A stretch of 64,000 nt of DNA from contig JAQCEJ010000012.1 of assembly GCA_027618475.1 (NCBI GenBank), positions 17,377 through 81,376 of the forward strand. The letters run 5' to 3'. Both the position numbers and the translations under genes were made by a program. Each line of letters opens with the position of its first letter. The first letter of the stretch is position 1. Origin of the DNA: Planctomycetota bacterium. Lineage in GTDB: Bacteria > Planctomycetota > Planctomycetia > Planctomycetales > Planctomycetaceae. Positions 1-8,740 of this stretch are shown here, piece after piece. Under the pieces are notes generated by a model. That model was not told the origin of the DNA and searched no databases. It worked only from the letters and a program-made list of their open reading frames with translations.

Positions 1-1
1 G

Positions 2-607
2 TACTTTTGCGTGTTGAACGACCTCGACGGATCCATTCTCTGGTCGAGGATGTTCGGTAACGATCACCCTGTCGTTCTCGACATCGGTTGCGGACGGGGA
101 ATGTTTCTGGTCAAACATGCCGAGGATCATCCTGAACTGAACATCCTTGGCATCGAAATCGACTACCGGGAGGGACGTCACGGTGCCGCCCGCCTGCAAC
201 GCCGACACCTGAACAATGCGCGCGTTCTCGGCGGCGACGCCCGCATCGCTCTCGAAAAATATGTACCACCTCGATCGGTCCACGAGGCCTATATCCTCTT
301 TCCCGATCCGTGGTGGAAGCGTCGACATCGAAGACGTCGATTGTTCACCGACGTCTTCGTTCATCATGTTCGAGAGGTTCTTCGGCCGGATGGTGTGCTG
401 AATGCCTGGACCGATGTCGAAGAGTACTTCGAAGTGATTGCGGCACTCATGAATCATCATCCGGGTTTCATCGCTCTCGAACCGCCGGAGGAAAAACCGG
501 CCGCTCACGATCTCGACTACCACACGAGTTTCGAACGGAAACGCCGGCAAGCCGGTGAAACCATCTACCGCGGCCGCTGGAAGAAAAAGAACATAGAACC
601 TTCGTAA
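2..607 (+). CDS. trmB: tRNA (guanine-N7-)-methyltransferase, 5' end outside window
   Basis: This is the SAM-dependent enzyme that methylates G46 in the tRNA variable loop, acting in the cytoplasm. The protein shows the SAM-binding motif DIGCGRG, an acidic strand GIEID, the family signature FPDPWWKRRH in the middle, and a C-terminal T-x-FE-x-K-x(5)-G pattern (TSFERKRRQAG). The frame is open to the left edge. The residues before the first GTG (position 11) read Y-F-C, which fits the usual lead-in to the methyltransferase fold. The true start is therefore probably upstream of the window, and GTG 11 is only a fallback. It faces the secreted hydrolase gene that ends at 677, with 69 bp between them. 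Confidence 0.9.
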   Translation, partial: YFCVLNDLDGSILWSRMFGNDHPVVLDIGCGRGMFLVKHAEDHPELNILGIEIDYREGRHGAARLQRRHLNNARVLGGDARIALEKYVPPRSVHEAYILFPDPWWKRRHRRRRLFTDVFVHHVREVLRPDGVLNAWTDVEEYFEVIAALMNHHPGFIALEPPEEKPAAHDLDYHTSFERKRRQAGETIYRGRWKKKNIEPS

Positions 608-676
608 GGCCCATACGGATTCTGATAAACGAATGCCCGGCGATGACGCCTCTCTGCAATCGGAGCGTCGGAACCC

Positions 677-2077
677 TTATGCCAGGACGTCGGTCATTGC
701 GGTGGTAAGCTGTTCGTCGATATTCGGTTCACACAGGCAGACCGAGACTTCATAGCCCCCTTGAGGGAACGCCTCTTTCACCGGAATATACCATGGACCT
801 CCGTCGCCATAAGCGGCCGTCGCAACGAATCCCTCCGGTTTGATCGACTGTGCCCGAAGCTGGTATTCGAGAAAACATTCCGCCGGCAGGTGCAACATAA
901 CGACATCGCCGAGATGCAACGCCGTAATTCGCAGCGGAACTTTGTTCTCGCACCGTCGCAACCATGTCAACATGTACGAGGGACGATTTCGATTGACGAC
1001 GGCGTTATCGTGATTCGAAATATTCTTCTCGATCTCAGCCGCGTCTAGCGTACTTCGCGGCGTGGGAACGAATTCGTGCATCTTCCAACCAACCGACGTC
1101 AACGGCCGACGTTCGAGTTTCTCTTCGGATGCGACGATCCCCGCGTACATGCGATCGGTTAACCGCACGCGCGATTCGGGTGTCCCGTCGTTGTATTTGC
1201 CCGCGGCGATGTTTCCCGAACATCCGGTGAAGTAAATGTGAGTGCAATCGGGCTCATCCTGCTGACGTCGTTTACGGGCCAGACCGGCGAAGTCGCTGCT
1301 GACGCGACCGTCTCCGTAGTAACTCATCGGATGGGTGGCGTAAAAATGCATCGCGATGATTTTTTCATCGCCATCGTAAAAGGCGATCGTCTTCAGCCAA
1401 GGGTCGATCAATCCTTCGGGAAGCTGCTGATGGACGGGATCTTTACTCGCACTGCCGCGCCAGTTGACGAGTTTTCCCTCGTCGTTGAGGATCCTGCGAT
1501 TGGAGGCCACCATTTCGACTTTTCCCTGGCCGGTGGAAATGTGCGTCACCGAGCGCGGCGTTTTTAATGCTTCTTGCACGGCTTTCTTCCCTCGCATCAG
1601 ACACTCATCGAAGTATTCGAGTTCGACGATGTGCGGCAAATCTTTTTGAGCCAGCACCAGCCGTTCTGATTCAAGGCAGGCAAATGGTGCGTTGTGCTGA
1701 TGCACACAATGGACGGCAACTCGATCCGGGGTTGTTCCTGCCGCTTCGGCGAGTGCCGTTCGCCAGGCGAGATGGGCTTCGTTCAAGAGCCCGGTCCAGT
1801 CGACGGCGCAGACGACGATTGGCTTTTCGGGGCCGAGCAGCACATATCCAATCGCTTCGAGGGAATCGTCGAAATCGACGACCGGCTGAATCCAGCCTCC
1901 GCAGAGGGAATGTCCCTTAGGGGGGGTGACATCGAAGCGAAAGGGAGCCACAAGAAATCCCTGCTGATCTTCGCTCCGCGCAACGCCAGAAGACTGAGCC
2001 AGCGAACCGGCGAGTATACCCGCTGCCAGCGAACCGACCGAGCCCTGCACAAATTCTCTGCGATTGATTTCCACCAT
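677..2077 (-). CDS. Secreted neutral/alkaline ceramidase-like hydrolase (Tat signal)
   Basis: The protein starts with a twin-arginine leader (NRREFVQGS followed by a small-residue hydrophobic stretch ending near ARSED), so Tat export is likely. The body resembles the N-terminal domain of neutral/alkaline non-lysosomal ceramidases, a family common in planctomycetes. It has the early DVTPP segment, a histidine-rich CVHQHNAPF motif and a later THPMSYYG segment that could supply zinc ligands. The start chosen is the ATG at 2077, which has AAGGAG seven bases upstream; an ATG ten codons earlier has no such site. At about 466 residues it is much shorter than full ceramidases, so only the catalytic N-domain is present. 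The true substrate is unknown and need not be ceramide. Confidence 0.65.
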   Translation of the reverse strand: MVEINRREFVQGSVGSLAAGILAGSLAQSSGVARSEDQQGFLVAPFRFDVTPPKGHSLCGGWIQPVVDFDDSLEAIGYVLLGPEKPIVVCAVDWTGLLNEAHLAWRTALAEAAGTTPDRVAVHCVHQHNAPFACLESERLVLAQKDLPHIVELEYFDECLMRGKKAVQEALKTPRSVTHISTGQGKVEMVASNRRILNDEGKLVNWRGSASKDPVHQQLPEGLIDPWLKTIAFYDGDEKIIAMHFYATHPMSYYGDGRVSSDFAGLARKRRQQDEPDCTHIYFTGCSGNIAAGKYNDGTPESRVRLTDRMYAGIVASEEKLERRPLTSVGWKMHEFVPTPRSTLDAAEIEKNISNHDNAVVNRNRPSYMLTWLRRCENKVPLRITALHLGDVVMLHLPAECFLEYQLRAQSIKPEGFVATAAYGDGGPWYIPVKEAFPQGGYEVSVCLCEPNIDEQLTTAMTDVLA

Positions 2078-2378
2078 GTGAGTTTCTCCTTGGCCGATTC
2101 TTGGCAACGGGTCGGTCTGGTGATGAATGCGGACGGACTATTTTTTGGCACCACCGAATTTTCAGGGGATTTCCGTGCCACTTCTGGGCTCAGATCAGTA
2201 TATTCAGTATTGCCTCTCTGAAGAAAGTCACTTCCGTTGATTCGCAGACGCTGCGAACTTCGACGTCATGATTCAATAGCATTTGTTCGTTGATTTCGAA
2301 CATCGAAAATTGGCTCGCAGGAAGCGCGCGATCGAATTGATTGTTCTTCCATTTGAGATTCTTCAGGAGGCGCTCACC

Positions 2379-2780
2379 ATGGTAGATCCCATCCGTGATG
2401 ACGGTTTCGAACCGTCTCCCGAAGCCGCATCGCAAGATTCAGGAATTCTGCAACCACTGCACGATTCATCCGATTTGGGGCCGTTCAAGGTCTATGCTCG
2501 CGGACCGCTCACCGTCATCGGCTTCGGGGGCCAACCTCCTCCCGACATGCTCACCCTTACCCAGTTTCGACCGGCGCTTCAACAATTACTCTCGGAAGTG
2601 AAGTGCAACGTCCTGGCGATCGATCTCAGCGGAATTCCTATTATCCCCAGCGGACTGCTGGGACTGCTGACATCCTTCGGAAAATCGGGCATCGAAGTCC
2701 AATTGCACAACACGTCGAAAGACATTCAGGAAGTCATCGAACTGACCAAACTGAATGTGAAGATTCAGATTTCCTCATAA
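2379..2780 (+). CDS. STAS-domain protein (anti-sigma factor antagonist-like)
   Basis: This is a small cytoplasmic protein of about 133 residues. Its C-terminal 100 residues look like a STAS fold: a strand VLAIDLSGIPIIPSGLLGLL with the helix following the usual phosphorylatable position, then a strand and helix ending ELTKLNVKIQ. In the SpoIIAA family the site is D-x-S; here the segment reads LSGIPIIPSG, so phosphorylation at the conserved position is plausible but not certain. The start at 2379 is chosen because AGGAGG lies eight bases upstream; the frame is open further left but has no ribosome site there. No partner anti-sigma kinase is adjacent. A role in partner switching is inferred from the family only. 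Confidence 0.7.
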   Translation: MVDPIRDDGFEPSPEAASQDSGILQPLHDSSDLGPFKVYARGPLTVIGFGGQPPPDMLTLTQFRPALQQLLSEVKCNVLAIDLSGIPIIPSGLLGLLTSFGKSGIEVQLHNTSKDIQEVIELTKLNVKIQISS

Positions 2781-2820
2781 AGACGTATGGGGCCACTGTG
2801 GTTTAAGATCCCGAAGAGCG

Positions 2821-3705
2821 TCAACCGTTCGTCGCGTCCGGATCGAACAATAGCGGGAAGAACTTACCTCCCATCAATTCTCCCATTGGGACCGGGGGGA
2901 CACCGTCGAGCAATGTTTCGTCACTTGCCGAACGAACGCCATCTTTGAAGACGTTGATGACCACCGCGCGACGGGGACGATCCGTTCTGTTCGCCTGCGA
3001 ACCATGCACCATTAACGGGTGATGAAAACTGGCTTCTCCCTTTTTCAATTCGATCGGGACGGGGCAAAACTGACGGCGCTGTTCGGGAGTCAGTTGTGCC
3101 TGCACGGCTTCCATATTGTTCGCCAGATCGGTTCGTTCGAGGAGAGGCCAGCGGTGACTTTTCGGGACGTACTGTAAACATCCGTTGTCGACAGTGGCGT
3201 CGTCGAGCCCGATCCAACAGGTGAGATGTGCCATCGGCTGGGTTCTCGTCCAGTACGAATAATCCTGATGCCAGGCAACGACCCCGCCGTGGTGCGCAGG
3301 CTTGCAAAATAATTGGTCGTGCCAGAAACGAACGGCCCCCTCTAACAGCTGGCTCGCCGGGACGGTGAACGCCGGATTCCAGAGAATATCGTGCATTCCC
3401 GGAGCAATTCGCCATGCTCCGAGTGCGTGGAAGAGGACGTTGTTCGGATCGCCCGACTCATTGGCATGATATTCATACCACAACTCGCGTCCGTCATGTT
3501 GCGGATCGAAAAACGCATTCAGCTCCTCACGAAGCACGTCAACCTGATCGTCGGAGAGAACCCGAACACCGGCGACGTAACCCTCGGTTTGATAATGCGC
3601 CACTTGCTCGTCGGTGAGCTTGAGCCGGTTCCATTCGGCACTCGACGTCGGCAGCGAAAACATATCGCCAACTCGTTCATGACGGTCGGCAAGATCAACG
3701 GTCAT
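2821..3705 (-). CDS. Phytanoyl-CoA dioxygenase (PhyH) family protein
   Basis: This looks like a non-haem Fe(II)/2-oxoglutarate dioxygenase of 294 residues. The iron-binding H-x-D is visible in [10 protein letters not shown] distal histidine is present in [22 protein letters not shown], followed by arginines suited to bind 2-oxoglutarate. The region [21 protein letters not shown] is typical of the PhyH jelly-roll core. The substrate cannot be read from sequence; planctomycetes carry many paralogues. The first ATG lacks a clear ribosome site and an internal ATG at 3663 is possible. It lies downstream of an SGNH hydrolase gene on the same strand, 123 bp away, with a hairpin between them. Confidence 0.8.
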   Translation of the reverse strand: MTVDLADRHERVGDMFSLPTSSAEWNRLKLTDEQVAHYQTEGYVAGVRVLSDDQVDVLREELNAFFDPQHDGRELWYEYHANESGDPNNVLFHALGAWRIAPGMHDILWNPAFTVPASQLLEGAVRFWHDQLFCKPAHHGGVVAWHQDYSYWTRTQPMAHLTCWIGLDDATVDNGCLQYVPKSHRWPLLERTDLANNMEAVQAQLTPEQRRQFCPVPIELKKGEASFHHPLMVHGSQANRTDRPRRAVVINVFKDGVRSASDETLLDGVPPVPMGELMGGKFFPLLFDPDATNG

Positions 3706-3785
3706 CGGTGCACCATAACAAAGAAGATGTCAGAAAATATCATTTGAACTCGAACCTGCGGTACGAGATAAATACTGGACGCACA

Positions 3786-3821
3786 GGATAAGCCAGGTAC
3801 ACGCCTGACTCATCCTTATCC
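3786..3821 (-). terminator. Possible hairpin terminator after the SGNH hydrolase gene
   Basis: A GGATAAG / CTTATCC inverted repeat encloses an inner CAGGT / GCCTG pairing, starting eight bases after the stop codon at 3829 on the minus strand. No clear U-tract follows, so it may be a weak terminator or an mRNA-stabilising hairpin. Confidence 0.35.
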
Positions 3822-3828
3822 ATCGGCT

Positions 3829-4575
3829 TCATTCGCCCATGAGTGCGGCGACCGTCGACTCGATTTGTTCGGCCCATGTCGTGTAGCTGGCTTCGTTCAG
3901 ATGTAAAAGGTCGGGCATGACCTCTTTCGAGAGTGTGCCGTCTTCTTCGAGGAACGCTTTGCCGATGTCGAGATAATGTACCATTTCGTCCCCTTCGTCT
4001 TCGATAGAGGCGGCGACAAGTGTGTTGGCCCCTTCATTCACTTTGCGTTTGGCATCCTCGGCATTCGGCCCGCGCGGAAAAATACCAAGGATCAAAACTT
4101 CCGTCTCAGGAAGTTTCTCGCGGAGCTTTGTGATAATGGCTTCGATTCCTTCGGCGATTTGTTCGGACGTATTGGTACCCGAGTTGTTCGTGCCGATCAT
4201 CACGACAGCAAGTTTCGGGTTAATGCCGTCGACGTTGCCTTGATCGAGTCTCCAAAGAATGTGCTGCGTCCGATCGCCCCCGATGCCGAGGTTGACGGCG
4301 TTACGCGGGGTATAATACTTCTCCCAGACCGACTTGCCGGCCCCCTCCCAGCCGTGGGTAATGGAATCGCCGATGAGCAGCAGGTCGACGTTCCCCTGTT
4401 TGACTCGCTCGTTCATCGCTTTGTGGCGATTCATCCATCCTTCATTGTCTTCTTTTCCGACAGGAATGATGGCATCGTTCTTCGGCGGATCGGCTCGAAG
4501 CACATTCGTCACGAGCATCGCCAACGAAAAATTCACGAGGCAAACCGCCGTCATCAAAAAGCGTCGTCGCAACAT
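3829..4575 (-). CDS. Secreted SGNH/GDSL-type esterase
   Basis: The N-terminus (MLRRRFLMTAV, then a hydrophobic stretch ending VLRADPP) is a Sec signal peptide. The mature domain has all SGNH blocks: GDSITHGW with the nucleophile serine (block I), LGIGGDRT with the glycine (block II), MIGTNN with the asparagine (block III) and DLLHLN with the Asp/His pair (block V). This matches the platelet-activating-factor acetylhydrolase beta/gamma-like subgroup, commonly annotated as periplasmic lipases or deacetylases. AGGGAG lies upstream of the ATG. The natural ester is unknown, though sugar O-deacetylation is a common role of planctomycete relatives. Confidence 0.85.
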   Translation of the reverse strand: MLRRRFLMTAVCLVNFSLAMLVTNVLRADPPKNDAIIPVGKEDNEGWMNRHKAMNERVKQGNVDLLLIGDSITHGWEGAGKSVWEKYYTPRNAVNLGIGGDRTQHILWRLDQGNVDGINPKLAVVMIGTNNSGTNTSEQIAEGIEAIITKLREKLPETEVLILGIFPRGPNAEDAKRKVNEGANTLVAASIEDEGDEMVHYLDIGKAFLEEDGTLSKEVMPDLLHLNEASYTTWAEQIESTVAALMGE

Positions 4576-5074
4576 GATGGAAACTCCCTGTAAAGTTGAG
4601 CATTCGTGGGTTAAATTATCGATTAGATTATGTACCGCAGGGGCTTCAGAGTCGAGTGAAACGCCGAAAGAGATGAAATGGAAGTCACGTTATTATCGAT
4701 CATTTCCGATCCCGATAATCGTGTCCTACACTGCCTTGAATCGCACCAAAGCAGAACTCGTCATCAGGACGGCTCGCCGTGACTCGTATTCCGCCCTCAA
4801 ACCGCGACATTGTTCACCACTCATTTTTTTCAAAATATAGTGTCTTTATGCTATCGATCGTGTATGATATTTTCTGATTCCGTGGGCAAGGGCCCACGCG
4901 GTTGGTGAAGACGATCGCGATCTGATTCCCTTGCCGCCGCGATTCGGTCGAGAGGAATTCGAGGCAGCAACCGTTGAAGGTGGGAATGTGCGAACCGTTA
5001 TTCGGCGTCCTAAGGACGACAACCGATGACATTTCTATTTTTTAGGAGCCTGATGGGCACGCAGAGGTCGAGTA
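4576..5074. other. Long intergenic region before the RRM gene, with leader ORF
   Basis: About 500 bp lie between divergent genes. The first part should hold the SGNH gene promoter. The second part is probably a long leader for the RNA-binding protein: it contains a GTGGGC-AAGG-GCCCAC hairpin near 4883-4898 and a GTCC-TAA-GGAC hairpin near 5007-5017. A nine-codon ORF (5053-5082) has AGGAG just before its ATG and overlaps the RRM start codon at 5075 in another frame. Long structured leaders are usual for cold-regulated RNA-binding proteins; regulation here is inferred. Confidence 0.4.
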
Positions 5075-5413
5075 ATGAGTAAGAATCTGTATGTGGGGAA
5101 CCTCCCCTTTGGTACGACAAGTGACGATCTGAGAGAAGCATTTTCCCAATTTGGAACCGTGACATCGGCTCAAGTGATTTCGGATCGTGAAACAGGCAGG
5201 TCACGTGGGTTCGGGTTTGTAGAAATGGAATCCGGAGCAGACGAAGCCGTTGAAGGAATGAATGGTTCGACATTCCAGGGTCGAACCCTGACCGTCAACG
5301 AGGCCCGTCCTCGTGAAGACCGCCGAGGTGGCGGTGGTGGTGGCCGCGGTCGCGGCGGTTATGGAGGGGGTGGCGGCGGATACGGCGGCGGTGGAGGATA
5401 CGGAAACCAGTAA
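5075..5413 (+). CDS. Small RRM-type RNA-binding protein with Gly-rich tail
   Basis: This is a 112-residue protein with one RNA-recognition motif. The RNP2 motif is LYVGNL near the N-terminus and RNP1 is RGFGFVEM around residue 46, with the aromatic residues that stack on RNA bases. The C-terminus after residue 85 is almost wholly glycine, arginine and tyrosine, as in cyanobacterial and planctomycete Rbp proteins related to eukaryotic GRPs. Such proteins bind single-stranded RNA and act as chaperones, often under cold stress. AGAGGT lies upstream of the ATG. It stands alone, followed by map 141 bp downstream. Confidence 0.92.
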   Translation: MSKNLYVGNLPFGTTSDDLREAFSQFGTVTSAQVISDRETGRSRGFGFVEMESGADEAVEGMNGSTFQGRTLTVNEARPREDRRGGGGGGRGRGGYGGGGGGYGGGGGYGNQ

Positions 5414-5554
5414 TTGACATCTGCCCGATTCCGCGTCTCGACCAGCAGTTTCAAATTCCGCTGGACGGTGATTCTACCACATAAACATCGAGCAATTGTC
5501 TCGTCGCCGACCGAGTGACGAAGGACAACGTCAGCGAGGCACGAACTTTTGCCC

Positions 5555-6340
5555 ATGAAAATTCCATTGTATAACGAACGTCAAACCGAAGCGTTGCGGG
5601 CTGCCGGACGAGCTAATGCTGCGCTGATGGATTACCTCCGCCCGTATGTCCGGGCGGGGGTAACGACAGCCGAGCTTGATCGTCTGGCTCATGATTACAC
5701 GGTTAATCAGGGATACAAACCCGCATGCCTCGGCTACAAAGGATACCCCAAGAGCATTTGCACCAGCATCAATGAAGTTGTCTGTCACGGCATTCCAGAT
5801 CAGACGGCTCTCAAAGATGGCGATATCGTCAATATGGATATCACGACGATCGTCGATGGCTGGTACGGCGATCAGTCCGAAACATTTCTCATCGGCGAAG
5901 TGAATCCCGAAGCCAAGCGCCTCGTGCAGGTCACATTCGAAGCGTTATACATCGGCATTCGCGCGGCACGACCTGGCGTCGCCGTCATTGAAATCGGCCG
6001 TGCGATTTATGATTATGCCCGTTCCCGCGGATTCGAAGTCGTTGAGGAATATCAGGGACATGGTATCGGACGACATTTTCACCAGGAACCAGGTATTCCA
6101 CATTACCCGGAACCGAATTCGGCGAAAATTATCATCCGACCGGGAATGTGCTTTACGATCGAACCGATGCTCAACGCGGGTACCTTCAAGACCGTGCTCG
6201 ATCGCAACGATAAATGGACCGTCCGGACGGCGGACAATTCCCTCTCCGCTCAGTTCGAACACACAATTCTGATGACCAAAGATGGCCCCGAGATTCTCAC
6301 TAAGACGAAAGACGGCCCGCAACCCGGTCACGAGTTTTGA
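5555..6340 (+). CDS. map: Methionine aminopeptidase, type I
   Basis: This enzyme removes the initiator methionine from new proteins using two metal ions. All five metal ligands are visible: Asp in MDIT, Asp in WYGDQSE, His in GHGIGRHFH, Glu in TIEPML and Glu in QFEHTI. The motif [14 protein letters not shown] is the hallmark of the type I enzymes. At about 261 residues it is the usual catalytic domain with no N-terminal zinc finger. The start is taken as the ATG at 5555; a TTG two codons earlier is less likely. It converges on the SGNH-like gene ending at 6361. Confidence 0.95.
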   Translation: MKIPLYNERQTEALRAAGRANAALMDYLRPYVRAGVTTAELDRLAHDYTVNQGYKPACLGYKGYPKSICTSINEVVCHGIPDQTALKDGDIVNMDITTIVDGWYGDQSETFLIGEVNPEAKRLVQVTFEALYIGIRAARPGVAVIEIGRAIYDYARSRGFEVVEEYQGHGIGRHFHQEPGIPHYPEPNSAKIIIRPGMCFTIEPMLNAGTFKTVLDRNDKWTVRTADNSLSAQFEHTILMTKDGPEILTKTKDGPQPGHEF

Positions 6341-6360
6341 TGTCTCGGTCTCTCCAAGTG

Positions 6361-7497
6361 CTAGGGCTGCGGTGGAAACTGGAGGAAATTCCAGATGGCA
6401 GCAAACCACAACAGCCCGGCTCTGCGCTGGCCGAGACCGCTGAAATGTTGCCGGGTTCCGACGGGACCACGATGCGGCCCATCGAGTAAATCGGTGTCCG
6501 GCCCAGGTGCGAAACCGGGTTCGTGCCACAACGCCTCGAGAGCGGCGCGAATGTGTCCTTCCGCCTCGGGTCGCTTGTAGACCGTCGGATGCAACGTCGA
6601 TTTCGCCAGCAGCCATGTCGGAGATCTCGCCCATGCCTCGGCGAGCGATTCGCGAATTCGCTTGATATTTGCCACATACGTTTCGGTCGTGGTATTTGCG
6701 ATCACATCTGATTCGCCTTGCTGCCAGAGGACCGCGCGAACATTTCCGACGGCGAGTCCTGCATCGAGCAGTCGCTGATAAAGTTTTTCACCGGGTAGCC
6801 ATTGCGACGAAGCCGTACCGCCGACGGCGACGTTGCAGAAGCCGACCGGCACCTGCAAGATCGGCACGAGCAAATCGCCGGTCGGGGGCCAGATTGTCCC
6901 TCCTGTCCCGACGTCAGGTTGGGGATCGTGAGCAACTCGCCAGGTTCCATCGAACGGATTGAACGACGAGACACGGCCTTGCGGCTCTTGAACGTTCAAC
7001 AATTCATCGTTACTTCCTTCGGCATACGATTGACCGGCGACGATGAAGACTTCGCCAACGCCAAACGGCTCAATATTGCCAAGCAATACGGCCGTACCAT
7101 CGTCTTGGACGATTCTCGCTTCGAGTCGGTACCACCCTCCGGCAGGAACATTCAATGTGCCGGTGAAGACTTTCTCGCTATCGAAACGGGCTTTGATGTC
7201 AGTCCAATCGACCGCTTCGCCAAACGCATCTTCGAGCAACACCGTCCGACACTCGATGTCCCCCTTCAGGTGTTTGGATACCGAACCGGTAATGGTTACG
7301 CTGGCCGAGCCGCGCTGTGCTCCTCCCACGGCATGGGAATGCGATTCCTTGACGTTGTATCCTTCGCGCTGCACGATCTGGTAAGGCAGCGGCGATGTGA
7401 ATTTCGCCACAGGCTCCTGTTCGTCAGCAACGAGAACAGCTTGAAATGAGAAGAACATCACTGTCGTAGCGATACCACAAACGAATGACTCTCGCAT
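6361..7497 (-). CDS. Secreted sialate O-acetylesterase-like SGNH hydrolase
   Basis: The protein has a signal peptide (MRESFVCGIATTVMFFSF and following, with cleavage near VLVADEQ). After a beta-rich N-terminal domain of about 150 residues comes an SGNH domain: VAGQSYAEGS holds the nucleophile serine, AVGGTASSQW gives the glycine block, and WQQGESDV is the signature of sialate O-acetylesterase/carbohydrate esterase families. The C-terminal GTRQHFSGLGQ carries the likely catalytic histidine. A role in removing O-acetyl groups from polysaccharide is inferred. It is convergent with map and is followed on its own strand by nothing before 6361. Confidence 0.75.
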   Translation of the reverse strand: MRESFVCGIATTVMFFSFQAVLVADEQEPVAKFTSPLPYQIVQREGYNVKESHSHAVGGAQRGSASVTITGSVSKHLKGDIECRTVLLEDAFGEAVDWTDIKARFDSEKVFTGTLNVPAGGWYRLEARIVQDDGTAVLLGNIEPFGVGEVFIVAGQSYAEGSNDELLNVQEPQGRVSSFNPFDGTWRVAHDPQPDVGTGGTIWPPTGDLLVPILQVPVGFCNVAVGGTASSQWLPGEKLYQRLLDAGLAVGNVRAVLWQQGESDVIANTTTETYVANIKRIRESLAEAWARSPTWLLAKSTLHPTVYKRPEAEGHIRAALEALWHEPGFAPGPDTDLLDGPHRGPVGTRQHFSGLGQRRAGLLWFAAIWNFLQFPPQP

Positions 7498-7620
7498 AGC
7501 GGAACCTCCGAGACGAATAATAAGACAGAAGACCTAAGCCTCCTGAATCGTACGTCTCGTGTCAAGTTCCGCGAACGGCATTAACCTGCGCTCACACCTC
7601 GTACTCAAGAGGCGAATTCG

Positions 7621-8214
7621 TCACTCTTGCGGAGCAAGTGGAGCGGCGATTTCTGTAGAGGCGTCCTCTGTGGGCAACTCGTCGATGGGGTATGGATCGT
7701 CGTGGGAACAGCAAGCGTCGACCTTCGACATCGTGAAGATCCCATTGTCTTTGCTCGCACAGTAGACCGAATCGAATTGCCCGCCGTGGGCGATCCCGTT
7801 GTAGGTGTAGTTCCCACCGGCAAGCCAGCCGAGATCGGCCTGCCCTTCGAAATGAACACCCTGGTCGTCGGTGGTGACGGTCATGGGGATTTCGAACTGG
7901 TAGGGAATGATAAACGCATAGGTCGCTTTGAATCTCGCGTTATAGATGCGATCGTTGTCGGTCGGACTGATCAACGCACGGAGTTTCCCATGATGTCCGT
8001 TGACGTCGCTTTTCCATGAACCCTCCCAGCGACCCGAAAAGCCGTCACACGGATTCACGAATTGTTCCGAAGCGCGCCAGTCGCGCTCGAACGATGTGCA
8101 TCCGGTCAATATGAACGCGCAGAGGAGCCCCAGACACGAAATCCAGCGGCGAAGGGAGCGGAATTCAAGTGACAATCGGGATCGCTGTTGAAATGGATGC
8201 CGCTGGGCCGTCAT
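7621..8214 (-). CDS. Putative outer-membrane or periplasmic lipoprotein, unknown function
   Basis: This 197-residue protein has basic residues, a hydrophobic stretch and the lipobox LTGC, so it is probably lipid-anchored at that cysteine (about residue 39). The mature part is beta-rich with repeated G/Y patterns (FSGRWEGSW, FKATYAF, FEGQADLGWLAGGNYTYNG), resembling small planctomycete lipoproteins of unknown role. Cysteines in VYCAS and DACCSHD could form disulfides. GAGGTGA lies close upstream of the ATG, supporting this start. It is divergent from the riboswitch-controlled gene at 8741 but no functional link is shown. Confidence 0.65.
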   Translation of the reverse strand: MTAQRHPFQQRSRLSLEFRSLRRWISCLGLLCAFILTGCTSFERDWRASEQFVNPCDGFSGRWEGSWKSDVNGHHGKLRALISPTDNDRIYNARFKATYAFIIPYQFEIPMTVTTDDQGVHFEGQADLGWLAGGNYTYNGIAHGGQFDSVYCASKDNGIFTMSKVDACCSHDDPYPIDELPTEDASTEIAAPLAPQE

Positions 8215-8591
8215 GGGTCACCTCATCATCTGCGGGAGTCTGCGAAACCTCCTTTGCGCTGCGGACGCAAAAGAACCGATCGTACCGAGCCTGAACGACC
8301 CGGCACTATCGATTTTATCGGCAATCCGCGACCCGATTTTGCATGTGATTTGAGGCGAACGACCTGTACTTGAGCCAATTTCCAATCGACTTAAATATTT
8401 TGCTGATTTTTTTCTAAATTTCTCAAAAAAAACTGAAGCCGCCCACTTTTTCAACCTACGCTTACTATCGGAGACAACGTCGAAACCCATTCGAGTGACA
8501 CTTCAACTCCTTGCAATTCATGCTCGGGTTTCGGCAAGTTCGACGCATCTTTTTCAATTCATCGCGTTCAACTGGCCGCTCTGTGTGGAGT
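8215..8591. other. Divergent intergenic region, AT-rich, no gene seen
   Basis: This stretch separates the minus-strand lipoprotein gene from the plus-strand riboswitch. The part 8380-8460 is AT-rich and is a natural place for promoters on both strands. No convincing ORF, RNA gene or repeat is visible. Confidence 0.4.
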
Positions 8592-8716
8592 GACCACGAT
8601 AATAGCAAACCGGTCGCAAGGCCGGGTCGCAAAGCCATGGGTCTTGCTGCGCTAACATCGGCATTCGCCTGGATGCCGGTTCGTGCGCACGCGAGATCGC
8701 CAGGTTACCGAATGGT
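8592..8716 (+). promoter_or_regulatory. Cyclic di-GMP-I (GEMM) riboswitch
   Basis: The sequence carries the core of the class I c-di-GMP aptamer in order. It has GCAAAC at 8605-8610, then a short stem GGTC/GGCC capped by the GNRA tetraloop GCAA (8612-8623). GGGTCGCAAAGCC follows (8624-8636), then an extended P3 stem (around 8642-8697, arms TCTTGCTGCGC and GCGCACGCGAGA, inner arms near CATCGGCAT and ATGCCGG), and the closing block GCCAGGTTACCG (8699-8710). ACCA near 8593 can pair with TGGT near 8713 to close P1. It ends about a dozen bases before the GGAGGGG ribosome site of the gene at 8741, so control of translation start is likely. The ON or OFF direction cannot be read. Confidence 0.9.
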
Positions 8717-8740
8717 ACATCTCTATTGGAGGGGACAACG

